Shown piece by piece: positions 37,401-50,658 of a stretch of DNA of 64,000 nt. The notes beneath the pieces are model-generated. The model saw nothing but the letters and a program-made list of their open reading frames with translations. It had not been told where the DNA came from and did not search any database. Every line of letters begins with the position of its first letter. Positions within the stretch are counted from its first letter, which is position 1. Source of the stretch: Lanius collurio (taxonomy: Eukaryota; Chordata; Aves; Passeriformes; Laniidae); the NCBI GenBank assembly GCA_020086605.1, contig JACBWW010000007.1, positions 20,529,752 to 20,593,751 of the forward strand, written 5' to 3'. Both the position numbers and the translations under genes were made by a program.

Positions 37401-39209
37401 ATGGCAGCTTTCAGTCCAATATATTCAGAGCCTTCTTTATGGCTGTATACTTAAAGTCTAGCTGACATGAATCAAGACCTTCTATAATGGACCATGTCAA
37501 AGATAGGCATGATGTTAGCTCCAGTCTTCCATATGGAGCACATAGCAAATATGAACAAACCAGCTCAGGAAAGTACATGCAAAGTAACCCTATTATCTGT
37601 ATTTGTACAATTGTATAAATTATTTTATAAGGCTGATCACCTGTGGTGCAGTTGTATGTTAATGCAGGAGTCTCCTTTTCCCAAGGATTTCGGGGAGCAA
37701 TTTTCTGCATTTCAGTGATATAAATATGTCAGCTTCCTTGGAGGTAGTCTCAGTATCTCTGACACAGCAGCAGAACAAAGGTGTATCTGACCAGAGCAGA
37801 AGGAAGTTTAGACACCTCAGTTATCTTTTTGCTGCAATCTGAAGCACTTATGGTCTCAGCCAAAAAATGTGTGAGGGTAGGATGGAAGCTGCAGGAGATG
37901 ACCAAGGCTGTAAAAGCTATCAAATATCTGATATTTGGTCCTGTGAGCTAGCTCTGTATGCATGAGACTTGACAGGTTACACACAGTGAGAACTCCTTAT
38001 AGGCTGTTGAGGAGCTGGAGGAAATACATTCCAGAGCTTTATTTCACATACACGTACATGTATATACATATTTATTTGTTTGCATTTTTATTTGGATATA
38101 AGTTTATGGATTCTATATCTATCAAAGCTAAAGCATTGCTTGAAGCAGATAGCCTATGTGAATTTTCTTATTTTCTCAAGGTATTAGTGTCCTGTAATTC
38201 GAAAAGACTTCTAATAAGCAACATATAAAATTAGTATTTTTCTAGTGCACTCAGATGCCTTTTCAGTATGACTTTAGCAAGTATGATTTTAGTATGAGAT
38301 TTTAGTAAGTATGATTTTACTCAGAGACAAAAGAGTTGATAATTTATTTTAAAATATGCTAGCTTTTCTATTTATAAAATGACAGAAATAAATAGTTTAG
38401 ACTGCCTTGTAAGTGAATTCAAAACTAGTTCAGTCTGCTACTAGATATTCTTCTTATCACAGGAGAGATTGATTTTCCAGTACTTTAATATTTAACAGAA
38501 AGCCACTGGAGCCAAGGGACTTTCTAGTTAATGTGGTTGCTTCAGAATTAGAAAGGAATCAGCATTTGAGCCTAGGAGCCTGTTACACATTGCTTTTAGC
38601 CAGTAAATTTAACAGCTGATAGACAGAAAACAGTGTTTGCTGCACCAGGCTAATCCTCTAACTCAGAATTTAAGACAGTGTTATCCTGAATTATACTGAC
38701 ACAGACTTCTAAAAGTCATGTCATTCTCCCTGGAAGGCCAAGACAACAAATATATTTTTTTCTTTGAAAAATGATGAAACTAAGCATAATTATAAACTCT
38801 GCTAGGAAAATATGTACAAAATTTATATTAAAAACACATCAGTGACAAAAATTAAATTAAAATACTTTATTAGATTTCCATTTTGGTAATAGGTTAGGGG
38901 GAGAAATCCTTTGTTTATTTGGGTGGGTGCCTTAGCTTTGTGGTTGTCTTTGTTTGTTTGTCTTTATCCACTTTGCAAAATTAAAGATGAATCTTAAAAT
39001 AAAAGGTTATGTTCTTTAGTAGTGGTACTTATTTTTATGTGGTGGTGATATTTATAAAATAAAATGATTAAAACATAGGAAACTTACTTTATCTCAGCAC
39101 CCCTCCTCCAGCCTGCACTAATCCTTGCTCCATGAAACCACTGTAAAGATTTTAAAAATCTGCATTTTTAAAGCCAGGAAAAAGAAGGCAAAGAAAACCT
39201 CTGCCAGCC
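31431..39209. other. Unique AT-rich DNA, unusually free of mobile elements
   Basis: About 7.8 kb with no gene and no mobile element recognised. Simple features only: an AAAC-rich tract at 33001-33040, T-runs at about 33691-33705 and 34228-34240, and a G-run cluster at 35252-35275. Conserved noncoding elements are possible but cannot be judged from one sequence. Confidence 0.5.
35252..35275 (+). other. G-quadruplex-type motif
   Basis: Four G-runs of at least three (GGGGGG, GGG, GGGGG, GGG) are separated by loops of 1-3 bases, meeting the usual G3+N1-7 pattern. It is isolated in AT-rich DNA. Folding is a prediction only. Confidence 0.6.
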
Positions 39210-39233
39210 AAAAAAAAAAAAAAAAAAAAAAAA
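39210..39233. repeat. A24 homopolymer
   Basis: An uninterrupted run of about 24 A. The open frames on either side of it are artefacts. Confidence 0.9.
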
Positions 39234-42200
39234 GCTTGACACGTTTTTCAGCATGGAACAGTCTCTTCTCTTCTTCAGCAGAACAGGCATGCTTGTTTGA
39301 GGTCTGAAACTGACAATATTGTCTGGATGGGTGACAGGTATCTGATCTCATCAATTCACTACTAGAAACAGGTGCATTACACCTCAGGATTTCTAAGGTG
39401 CTACAGGGCTCTGTAACCCATAAGAGCTGCAGAAACAGCAACTTGTATCTGTCATATGGCTGGGACTACCTGTCTCTCAAGCCAGAATCTACCTTTCTAA
39501 ACATCAGCCATACAGCTTTTTCTCTAAGGCTGTCCAAAAGGGTACCACCACCTGGCCCTCTTGCTAAACATTGCTTAGAAGAAACCTACAAACTGCCACT
39601 TCATCAACTTGTCCAATTTCAGTTATATCTAGATAAAATCTCCCTGGTGAATATGTCTGCTACTGAAAAGCATTGCAGTAATCACTGCTAAGAGTTCTAA
39701 AAAGACTTGTTTTGTAGATGTTAATTGTTTCCAGGTAAAAAAAAAACGTATTTACAGAAGAAAAATGTAGCAGTGTCTGCAGAATGAAAAGATCTCACTT
39801 TTTGCTTAAAAAGTCCATGGTTTGTAAACACTGAAGTGTACGGAGAGCAGACTGAGGAGGAAACGGATGCTCTTTCTTTCTTACCTTTACCAATCATCTG
39901 CTGTCAGAGCAAGATCATGAATTACATTGTCTTTTTGTCCTCTTTTGTAGGGCCTTTTTTTTTTCCAGTCTTGAGGAGGAAGAAGCAGAACTGCTAAAGT
40001 CCCTTCCAGAAAATTTATTGCATTTGGGGATCCAACACCAACCTGACAAGTTAAGATTAAGGCCACACCTTTAAGGGTAGAATGCTTGCCTTAAGACCTT
40101 TCTAAGAATTTAAGAGATCGTTAAAAGAAAAAAAAAAGAAGTAATAATTACTTCTGTAAATAAACTTGTAGCAGTTTAAAGGTGTACATCCCTGGACTAT
40201 TGACAGTTAATCTTAAGGGTTAAAATAAACAAGTGAGTTAGATATCTCAGCATCCATAGTGCTTGTGTGCAGACCTCTGGAATGATTTCATTCACGTACA
40301 TGTGGGGTGTCCTAGGTTAGACCACGTGGCTTTCAGGTGCTGCTACTGGAGAATGAGTCTTGTCTTTACTTTGTTTCATGTATCCTGGATCTATGTGGGT
40401 ATCTTAGTCTAGTGACACTTGAAGTGATGCTGCCCACCAAATTCTAGGCAGATGTTTTAATATCCCAATCAGAAAGCGAATAAAATTTGGAGCATTAGCA
40501 GGCAGCCTTGACTACTTTCTTATTGATGTGAATATATCTCAAGAGTCTATTAGCTACATATAGGTCTTAATTGACCTACTGACTCTCTGATTTATATATA
40601 TTTTGAGAATTTAAAATGGCTATTTTACCTAATGACTCCTGAATCTAGAATACAAGGCTGAGCACCTATGGTGATCTTGGTAGAATTAGTTCTTTAAACA
40701 TGGAAAACTAGTGGTATTTCCAATTTGCTAAGTTCTTTAATAGACACCTACCAGAGATGTGTGTAAGAAAAAGATCCTTTTGGAAACATGGATCTTTTTG
40801 CAACAGCAGCTGAAGCCCAAGAAGGATACTAAAAAGGTGCTGATACAGCACTAGATCATTAAAAAAATCTGGTCATTTAGAAAGAAAATTTGAAGTGAGA
40901 TGCCATTTCCTAAATATCAACATTGTTTCTGCTAGGTACATGTTAAAGAAAGCCAACTTACTTCCAGCTGCAAGGCCAAAAAGGTTCTTACACAGACTGT
41001 GTCTTTCAGTTATGCTGAGGCATTCAGACAGCCCTCATCACCTGCAGTTAAACATCTGAAGTCCTCTGCTACTTACATAGCACAAAGCATAATCATATTT
41101 TAGAATTCATATCAATATAAAACTGAAAAAGCATAAAAGGAAAAGATGGAAGTATTGAATAGAATATGAAAGCCTGAAAAGTGCATTGCAAGCTAGCAAA
41201 TTCCACCTTAACTTTTGAATGTGAAAACCTCAGAGACACTTATAAGAAAATTAACATTTAAATAGATAGACTGTACTACTGTCATACTATTTAAAATCCT
41301 TATAGCACATAGATCAAATAATGTTGCTTGACAGTTTATCCAATAAAAGAGACTAGCAAATAGAAAAGATATGTGACCATAAAAGATTCCTGACAATATC
41401 GGGACAGATGAAGGAAGGATATAAATTAAGGGAGGAATGAAAAATCCTAAGGAGATAGTTCCAGTGTGCTTTTGTGTGCATTTTCACTATTTATTTAAAA
41501 CAAAACAAAACACAAACATACCTTGGAAAGATATAATGAAGAGATGTTATAAAGGCCGAAGATACAGACAAGTCTTACAGAATAAACTTGTGAGTAGCTT
41601 TATTTTCTTCTCTCTTAGATAATCTGGGGAAAAAAGGCAATAGAGAAAATTGAATACTACAGTCCAAAGAAAGCTTAAACTCATTGGCAAATGACTGCAG
41701 ATTGTCAGAGAAGAAATCTCATCTGGAAACTAGATGTGTTTTGCCATTGAGGCTGAAGTTCCAAAACCATCTGTAGCAGGATGAATGGTAGAAATAAGTT
41801 CCATTGTGAGAATATCACAAAATTCTGAGTGTTAAAGAACAATACTCTTTGGCCCAATAATGGGGATAGACTACTGCCTGGAGATCACAACTGATGGCTA
41901 AGATGTTCATGTTAACTCCAAACTACTGTTTGTGACATGATTCTGGGCAAAATCTCAGTTTATTAATGAGGAAATGCAATGACAAACTTTGAAGAAAATT
42001 TTATCTGTAAATAGTTGGGCAACATATACAGAAAGGCATTTAAGCCAAAATTAAGGTGGGATTTAAGAACTGTTCTCAACTTTTCAATTTCCTAAACACC
42101 TGATCACATTTTGCCTTATCTCAGTGATGGGAGAAATTTATTAAGGACTGGTCTATTAGTCTGAAAACTAATAATTTCTTTTAAATAAAAAACCAGAAAC

Positions 42201-44683
42201 TTTTTTCCTCAGGAGAGTAGCACACACTTTGTTGTATATTGTGGGAATCTGGGTGTTCAAACAGCAGGTCTATCACTAGGGTTTCTAATCCCTATACAGG
42301 GAGTGAACCAAAAAAGGACGAGGGAAAGACAAGTAGCCCCTGACTACTGTCAGGTGTCTGTGAGGGAAAGAACACTGCTTCTATAAGAAATGAAACAAAT
42401 GGGAGTCTTCCATCTTTTCAAATGAGGATTGAGAAAAAAACCGATTAACAGAACAAAGAAGAAGAGCTGCAGGGCATACTGAGGTCCATATTCTACTTCT
42501 TATTTTAAAAAAAAAACAAACCTTGTAGATGTCTTCAAGTCCCAGATCATTAGCAGGCACAGGTATCTAATTCTTCTCTATATGGGACCTTGACTTTCTA
42601 AAGTATTCAGGGAAGGGAGGGGAAAATAACCAGTTAAAAAATCAATTTATCTTTCTTAAACCAATATGAAGTAATTTCCTACAAATTAATTTGATTCATG
42701 TTGTTTGTATAAGCAAAAATTTCAGAGGAGCTGTAGTTTAATTTAAACTGAAAGGATGGATCTTTCTGCAAAAATAAGGTGAAATAGTTCAAATTCCTTT
42801 CTGCAATGCAGAAGCCAGATTTACAGATTTACAGTTTAGTTCCTATGGCTAGAATATCAACACCTCACGAGGTCAAAAGACATAGTGTGTCTGGTTTTTA
42901 TTGTTGATTTTTATAATATAAGTAGATTACTAAAACTTATAATACTATATATGTGGTCATTATACTGTTACTTTCAGAATATTGTAAAATCCATTGAACT
43001 TGTAGCAAAAATTGCTGCCTATAGATTAATTTTTATAAATTTACTCTCCGTAGCAACACACAGGTCAGAGTTTTTGGCCATATCTATACTATATTGACAT
43101 TTAGGGATGAAAAATTTTCTCTTTTCCCTTCTATTTAACTAAAGCAGAGGAGATTAAGTCAGAAAGAACATACTGGGAAAAAAAGAAAGAGTTGTACAAA
43201 ATAACAACAACTAACTACTGTTGTAACCACTGAATCTGTTCCCGCTGAATTCAAGGACACTTAAGCAGACAGTTTGATCACTTCAGAGTGTCTGCTCATT
43301 AATATGTTGTTATCATGCCTAAAGGTGCTTTTTCATAGAATTCTAGTATCATCTCTTTTAGCAACATTTGCTGACTTTAAATGAACTCACTTATAACCCC
43401 CAAGAAAAATACATCTATAAGTGGTGCTGCAGAGAAGAGATCCCGATATACATTTCAGCATGTGTTTTTAAATCCTCTGACTGAAACTCACAATCCTTTT
43501 ACCAGCTTAGAACAGTGATAGTAATTCTATTACCACTGCAATAGCCATCCCTCTCTAATTCTCTAGACACAATTACTGTGCACCATGCAAGATGAATACA
43601 AATTAACTGAAGAAAAAACACCGTAGAAGAAAGAAAATCAGTGTGGGCTGAAATGTTCCTGCAGGGGATGCTCTTGCACTCTCAAGTTTAGCTGAATGAG
43701 CTTCCAGAAACGATTTAAAAGGAACTGAAGGGTGGGGAGGGGGTCATAAAAAAGAAATAAATAAATAATTAAAAAAACCCTCCAAAACATCAAGCAATGT
43801 TTTGTATATGATTTTTCTTCTGCCCTTGGTAATTCATACAGATACAATTAAAATTTTAATTAACAATGTTTTCTAGGGTAGGGTTTTTTCATTGTATGTA
43901 GCTATTCATAACTTTAAAGAAAGATTTCACTGCTTATATTTAGAGAAAAAAAAATCCAATCTGTTTCCCTTTTTGGTCAGTACACGTTTCTATTTGAATT
44001 TATGCTGAATTATAAAGGAATACATTTAAAGTGCTCTTTTTCTTTAATAAAATTCCTGATTTCTGCTGCCTTTGCAAAATGTACATTCACCATAAACAAC
44101 CTTTAGCAATGGGCATAGAAGAAAATGAGGTGAAAACAAAAATAACACCCTGGTTTAGCTTTGATATTTTTGACGTAAAACTAGAGAAGCTGAAGACTGC
44201 AGCTGCGGTTTACCACCACCTCTGCTGGAAGCATATGGCATGATGACAACATACTTTAGTTTCCACCAAAGACAATTTAGAGGTGAACAATGCTGTCTAA
44301 TATTCCAGTTTGCAGAACCAAACTGCTATGAAGGAGTTGGGTAAAATAATTGTTGATTTTTGATTCTTCTTATTTTGCCTTACTCCTTGTAAAGTCTTCT
44401 TAATGGAAGGTTACCTTCAAATTTTCTTAGCTTTTGTAATTTATATAAATCCTTATATCCCACCATGTTTGAGCCACCATGCCCAGCTCAGTGCAATGCA
44501 GATCTGTATTTTCATAGAGAAGGACTTCCTCTACTGCTGTGGAGAATTAATTGACCTTTGGTTCTCTGTAATAGCTATAGCATTAAAAGTCTTTATTTAT
44601 TGAAAATAAAAGGCTCAAGACAGGAACTTGACTGCTCAACTCAGGGGCTAAATTGGACTTTTATTTTCATCTCTACTGAGGAA
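39234..44683. other. Unique AT-rich DNA, no gene seen
   Basis: No gene, RNA or mobile element recognised over 5.4 kb. The open frames at 39398-39691 and 44031-44243 have no recognisable domain. Minor A-rich tracts occur, for example 41499-41516. Confidence 0.5.
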
Positions 44684-44705
44684 GGCAGGCAGGCAGGCAG
44701 GCAAG

Positions 44706-44742
<37 letters not shown>

Positions 44743-44786
44743 AGGAAGGAAGGAAGGAAGGAAGGAAGGAAGGAAGGAAGGAAGGA
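44684..44786. repeat. Compound (GGCA)n-(GGAA)n microsatellite
   Basis: GGCA units from 44684 to 44740, with a single interruption near 44704, switch without a gap to about twelve pure GGAA units (44740-44786). The strand is almost free of T. Open frames of repeated Arg-Gln-Ala-Gly or Leu-Pro-Ser-Phe type are artefacts. Confidence 0.97.
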
Positions 44787-46397
44787 GCACCTGCTCTATT
44801 GCTGATTACAAAAGTGTCCCACATACCACAGGGTCCAGTCTTATTTAAGCTCAACAGTGTTAAACTATGTTGAGTTAACAAAGACCATATTAACAACGCC
44901 TGGGAAAGTTAGGACTGCTTGCTTTAAACTTCTCTCAAGAGCTTTTCTTTGACCTAATTCTGGTCCAAACTAAAAAAGATCCAAAGTCTTATTTTGTGGA
45001 TCTGAACTTCTACTAAAAGAGTGAAATTTGTCTGTTCTCAGAATAAGCTGAAATATTTTCATATTCTATAATGTCTCAAAGATATATTGGATACTGGAAA
45101 AGCTCAGTATCAGTATTTTCCATTATAGGTTTTAAAGGAAACTCATACTAAAACTAATAGGAAAAAAAGGCCGAAGTTCAATTTTTTTCTGAATGCAACC
45201 TGATGGTATTTTATATCAAATTACTCTTTTTCTGTAGTCTGCCCTTTCTATTTCAAATAAGTTACGTAAGACTCCTATTAATTCTATTGTTTAATGCAAT
45301 AGTTTAAAAAATACATGTTTGAAATTATTACCATAAGTTGAATCATTCCAAGGAAAACAAGCTCTTTCCATTTCACAATACTGTCTCTTTCTGTCAGAAA
45401 TGCAGCAAAAAATTCTGAATGGAACACTAAAGAAAAGCTAAAAGGAAAAGTAAGGTAGATTGAGGAGGCAGAGTTAAAAGAGACTATTGTGTATAGTAGG
45501 GATTAAATTTTTTTTAAAAGTTAGAAGAATTTCCCTTTTTGAAGGTGGTCAGACAAATTTCTACTTTCTCCTAATTTAATCTTACCACTGATTTTGAAAA
45601 AATAAGTTATTCACAATGATCTTTAGTTCTCCTTATTTTGTACTTCAGACTGTCTCAGTAGGATATGACCTATTTTGTGAGGGGAAAATTATTTTCTTGA
45701 TTCTCCAATAAAATTTAATAGCAAATATGCCACCACAGTAAACTTTAGTGAAGCATTTCTATCTGGCCATTGAGTAGAAATCTGTTTTATGAAATCCAAA
45801 AACAGTTTTTGGGCAAAATTTTACATGCCTTTTTTAAAAAACACACAATTGAAATTCAAAATATTGACTCGAAATTGATTCACAATTAAAAAAAAAAAAT
45901 ATTCAAATGCACTACTATAAAGTTAAAACTATCATCTCTGATCTTAGTTTTATTTCTTTGCTAAGTAATTCTTGTTTTATTTGTACAATGACAAAAAATT
46001 TGAAATACACAATACAATATTACAGAGGAGCTTCAGTTAATCATTTTACATTTTAGAAGCAAAATTAACCAACTTCCTCCTATCAAACACTGAGATCTGG
46101 CTCTTCTTTCTATTCTTTCCTATTATTTTGAAATACCCTTTAGCACAATTTAAAGTGACATAAGAATGACATATTTCTGGATCTGTAGTTAAAACATGGC
46201 CTTTCCAAAAATAAATTCTTTCTAGAAATATTGAACAAGCCATTATCTGAATGGTCATAATCTGTAGTCATAGCAATGTTAGCTGGATTCTACTACTAGA
46301 CCTGACAGAGAGGCCAAAATTATGTGTAATATCTTGATTTTGGTTTTTTATGCCATCACATGATTTTATTGACAAGGAGATTGACAAGGAAAGAAAA
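44787..46397. other. Unique AT-rich DNA, no gene seen
   Basis: Nothing recognised. There is a short A-run at about 45890-45899. Confidence 0.5.
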
Positions 46398-46408
46398 TTC
46401 TTCTTCTT

Positions 46409-46467
<59 letters not shown>
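46398..46467. repeat. Compound (TTC)n-(TTA)n trinucleotide repeat
   Basis: About 13.7 TTC units (46398-46438) pass directly into about ten TTA/ATT units (to 46467). TACTAC follows. On the minus strand these read GAA and AAT repeats. They account for the lysine- and asparagine-run open frame at 46268-46783. Confidence 0.97.
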
Positions 46468-46468
<1 letters not shown>

Positions 46469-49400
46469 ACTACTACTGTATATATTGTATAGTAGGCATA
46501 AATAATTGGTGAAGAATTGTCCTTTAAGTATAAATGAAGAAATCATTTCAACAGCACAATAAATGAATGAGTGCTGACATTTCAGCTCATAGATTTCAGT
46601 GCATTGGAGAATTATTTTCATGCAGGTTACCACAAAGTACATATCCATAATAAAAACAAAAGTAAAATAGAGTTTCTTCCCATTTATTTTATATATTTTT
46701 AAACCACTGTTCTTTCTTTCTTTCTCTTTTTTGTTTGCTTTTGCCAAGTGCCAAGCCTTATATCCTTCTATTCTTCGTACCAAATGTTCTCATTTGGGGG
46801 AAAAAAAAAAAAAAGGAAAAAAAAAAAGAAGAGAAAGAGCAAAAGAAATCAGTATAGCAAAGTTTACTGGCCTCTGGGCCAGACCCTGTAAAGAATGGTG
46901 GTTCCTAAATGTTTTCTGAAATGGAATCAAGGTTCACAACTTCGAGCTGTAAGACAGAGGGTGATTTAGAACCTTTGGAGTAATAAATCAAAACCACTCA
47001 AATGGTCCAACAGCAGTACTTCCAGTTTTAAACAGAAAATTTCAAACTCCACTTCCTTTTATAACTTAGTTGCTCTTACCAAGTCTGGATATTCTGTCCA
47101 GCAGAAAGCCAGAGTATAAAATATTTCCACTGCCTGAAATGAATATAGGGCTTTTGTGGGTGTTGTTCATTTTTAGTTGGGGGGTAGTGGAGTTTTTTAG
47201 TTTGTTTGAGGGTTGTTTATTTATTGGGGGTTTTTTCAGTTTTTTTTTCCTACATTTATTCTTTATTTAGTTGGGGGTTTTTTTTGTTGTTGTTTTTTTG
47301 GGGTTTTTTCTAAATGGCTGAATCTTCTTTTTATAGTTTGAAATCTGGTCACTAGAGGACCAGCAGTTAGTAGAAATATCTTAGTATTCCTCAATACAAG
47401 GAGAAGAATGAACTTTGTTTTCCCATTTCTCCAAAGGTTTTCTGCCAGAAAAAACACCAGCATCTCCAGCTCCAGAAAAACAAAGGCAGTACCAGCATCT
47501 CCAGCTTCTGTTGGCTCAGATTTTAAGGAAAGAAAAACAAAATACAACAAAAAAGATCTGGATAAAGTCATTCCAGGTCCTGTTCCATTTTAACAAAGAG
47601 GTCCATTGTGATAGATCTGAAGAGGTAAGTGCAGAGAGTGAATATACAGAATAGAAAGATTCTCAGGCACAATCCTCTTTGGAATTTTCTCTTGGCTGTT
47701 TTTCTGACATGGTGCTCAACACTGTGACTGTTGTGAGTCTCTGTGTTGGTGACTAAATATTTCCAAGCAGGAGGCTGAAGCATCCAAGGCCCCAAATGTG
47801 CACTGAAGAACAGCAGTCAGCCACATGCCTACACCTTTCTTATCACGTCACTCCCCAACCTTCTGGCTTCTTGCACTCAGCTCTGCTCTTCTGGCTTGTG
47901 ATATTCCTTTCAGATTTTTGTGCAGTCCTAACCTGGCTCATAGAAAACAGTCAGAGGGGAAAATGAAGAAATTCCTGTTCTTATTACCACATCAGTTTCC
48001 AGATAGTTTTCTCTGAAAATACACTTAAGCAGGCACAAGGATAAACAGAAAGTCTGTAAAACTTGATTCTGCTTAGGCTCACTACAATGGTAAAAAGCCT
48101 TTCAAGAACCTAAAATTCTAAACAAGTTTTGAGTATTGTGCAGAGCTATCCATGAAGCTTTTATGCATAAAAGAAGTTTTTCCTCTTTCTTATGAATTTA
48201 ATACCAAGCTTCATGATTAATTGGTCCTATTTCCCACCTTTCTACATCTGCTTTTCCAAATTTTCACCTTGTAGGATAAAATTTTTCAAATAACTTTTTT
48301 TTTTTTTCTTTGTCAGAACAAAGATGACAGATTTTTATATTAAGCTGACTTATTCAGTCTGGTGAGGGAAAAGGAAATAATAATCTTTAAGCATTATACA
48401 ATCTTTTCCCTCTCTTTTTTTTTTTCAAATAACCCTCTGGGTAAAATGGTCCGGGGTTGCAAAATGAAATTTGGTCTTAGAATAATTTTCACTGATATGT
48501 AGCCTTTTATTTTGTTGCCTACAAAATTAATTTATCACATTTGGAAATGGTATCCTGATTACTTAGAACAGAAGGATTCATATTTCCTCACAATATCTGT
48601 TGGGTTTTGTGGTTTCCTTTTTATTATTGTTTTTACTGTAAACATCACAGAATGAAATATCTTTTTCTTCATTATGCCCTTTTTTACAGAGAATAATGTT
48701 TCTGTGAGCATATTATGTCAAAAAGTTAATAAAAGTAGGCCCTTTAGGTATGAAAATTCCTTCCAAAAGTAATTTAATTTTGAAAAAATAGTTTTTTTAG
48801 GGCTTGAGGTTATTTTCTTCTAAATGTTGCTGAATAGCAAGTTTCTAGTATTTTCAGCTTTTTAAACAAAATTACAGGAATACCCACCTTAATCCGTGTT
48901 AATTAAGTTCTGATGGTAAACTGTTTTCAGTCTACATATATCCTTGCCAGCAAACATGGGACATTTGAGTCACCTATCTTGTATCTGTCTACCTCAGGGT
49001 TGTAACTTCATTTTTTTTAGCCAAGGAGGTAAAATCACACTTTAAAATTAGTTAATTTTATCTCACAGCAGATGTTTAAATCTGAACCTCTGAATTCTGT
49101 AGGGTAAAATATCTCTCTAGTAAGGTAAAAGAGAGTCTAATTAAGATCAAAAATAGGTGTTCATGAGACACATGATAAGTCAAATTATATCGACAAATAT
49201 CTCTAACATTTTTATTTAGCAAGGATCTGTATTCTATTCCCCAAGATCAGATAGTTTAAAGTCAGATAATTTGAAGTGAGATCCCTTGAAACAATTTAAA
49301 AGCCAGCTTCAGAGATTTGCTTAAGTTCAAGCTGTACCATTAAAGGTGTTTTAGGGTAAACTACACACATGTGAAATGGGACCAAAATTTGGAGATTGTT

Positions 49401-49759
49401 CAATCTAGCTGTAGTGATGCTACTGATTTAATTAATTAACATATAATTTGACAACAAGTTATCTTCAGGAAAATGATCATATTTTTAGACAAGTCTTGAC
49501 TAGCTGTACTATAGGTTATAGAAAACTATGAGTATGTAAAAATCTACTGAAAAATCTTTGGTAGCCAGCTGTAGGAATGTTTACACAGCTCACAAAATAG
49601 ATTTTATAATAATCTGGTGAATTTAAAAGCAGTGCTTTAGGCACCAGTACCAGTGTGGTCCACAGTGGAGCAGCACAAGATTATTCATAGTAATGTCTTC
49701 TTCGTCTTCAAGGCAATATTTCATGGTGTGTAAATAACAAGGAGTTTTAGATGAGACAG
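46468..49759. other. Unique DNA with low-complexity patches, no gene seen
   Basis: An A/G-rich run at 46799-46840, a strongly G/T-rich low-complexity patch at 47155-47312 (repeated GGGG and T-runs), T-runs at about 48297-48309 and 48415-48425, and a 35-bp-spaced repeat of 'accagcatctccagct' at 47456 and 47491. No gene or mobile element was recognised. Confidence 0.5.
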
Positions 49760-49830
49760 CCATGTGAGCTCAGCTGGGTTAGAGCACTGGTCAGCTAAAG
49801 TAGCACAGCATAGAGAGCAGTGACTGGCTG
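49760..49830 (+). other. tRNA D-arm-like segment (possible SINE head)
   Basis: 'gagctcagctgggttagagc' at about 49767-49786 closely resembles the D-arm and Pol III A-box of a tRNA. No B-box (GGTTCRANNCC) or acceptor stem follows, so it is not a functional tRNA. It could be a decayed tRNA pseudogene, the head of a tRNA-derived SINE, or chance. Confidence 0.35.
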
Positions 49831-50089
49831 GTGGAGTAGGAAGTAGTCAGAGGCACTGTGCAAGGGAATTATTGCATGGAGCACGCTATGGGCAAAGGCA
49901 AGAGGGACTCCCCTGAAAGCATGTTCTCTCATTTTTCATGTTGTTTTTAACAAAATCTCTACACATTTTATGTCATGTGTCTAATTCTAACACAGAATTC
50001 AAGTTTTCTACATAACTGTGATCATGGGGTAGCAAGGGATCATGGGTGTCTTTGCATGCATACCTATCACTTTTAGTCATCATTTCTTA

Positions 50090-50658
50090 AAGTTGTTATT
50101 CTGGTCGGGGGGTTTTCCCCGGCCCGGGCTGGATGGGGTCAGAGGCTCAGACCCAAGAAGCCGTAGCGAACCCAGAGAGGTGATCCCGTGAGGAACCGTC
50201 TCCCAGGGGGTCGTGGCTTCTCTCAGCTCTCGGCCGGGGCTGCCTGCAGAGGATGCCTGGCTCAGCAGGCTGTCAGCTCTAAGTGCAGTGATTTCAGCTC
50301 TGCTCTGCGAGGCAGAACCCCCCTTGGCCAGGCCCGGATAGAGAGAGGAGAGGACTCTCTGGTGGTTCCGCAGAAGCAGCTTTATTCTTCCATCTTCCAC
50401 GAAGGAGTGACCAGAGACGGATCCTCCCCCGACTCAGGGCAGAGGGGTCTCTTTTATGGGGGTACAGAGGTGGGTGTGCAAGGGTAAGAAACCAATGGGT
50501 ACTAGGGTATTTTACATACAGTTTCCTAGAGGATCTTGGATCTATCTTTTCTAACTAAAAAGGCTCTTTGTTTCCCCAAGAGGGGCCTGGAGGGAGATAG
50601 TGCTACTTCCTTATCTCCAGGCCTCCCTGCCAGGGCAGGGAGCTTGTCAGACCCTACA
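50090..50658 (-). mobile_element. Solo LTR, minus strand
   Basis: On the minus strand it starts TGTAGGGTCTGACA at 50658 and ends near AGAATAACA (50094). The order is U3, TATA-like CCATAAAAG (50451-50459), AATAAA (50381-50386), then a GC-rich U5. The octamer ATTTCTTA stands at 50082-50089 and again at 50659-50666, flanking the element. At eight bases it is longer than the usual 4-6 for retroviral insertions. Four bases (AAGT) lie between the left copy and the TGT terminus. GC content far exceeds the flanks. No internal viral genes adjoin it. Confidence 0.8.
50381..50386 (-). terminator. LTR polyadenylation signal AATAAA
   Basis: TTTATT on the plus strand, about 65 bases downstream (minus direction) of the TATA-like CCATAAAAG at 50451-50459. 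This spacing is typical of an LTR R region. Confidence 0.6.

Noticed and set aside
44558..44896. Frames with Arg-Gln-Ala-Gly and Leu-Pro-Ser-Phe repeats
   Set aside because: Translation of the GGCA/GGAA microsatellite.
46268..46783. Longest open frame (171 codons, minus) with Asn and Lys runs
   Set aside because: It is held open by the TTC/TTA triplet repeat. No start context, domain or homology is visible on either side.
47155..47312. G/T-rich patch considered as a telomere-like repeat
   Set aside because: There is no TTAGGG periodicity. It is irregular low-complexity sequence.
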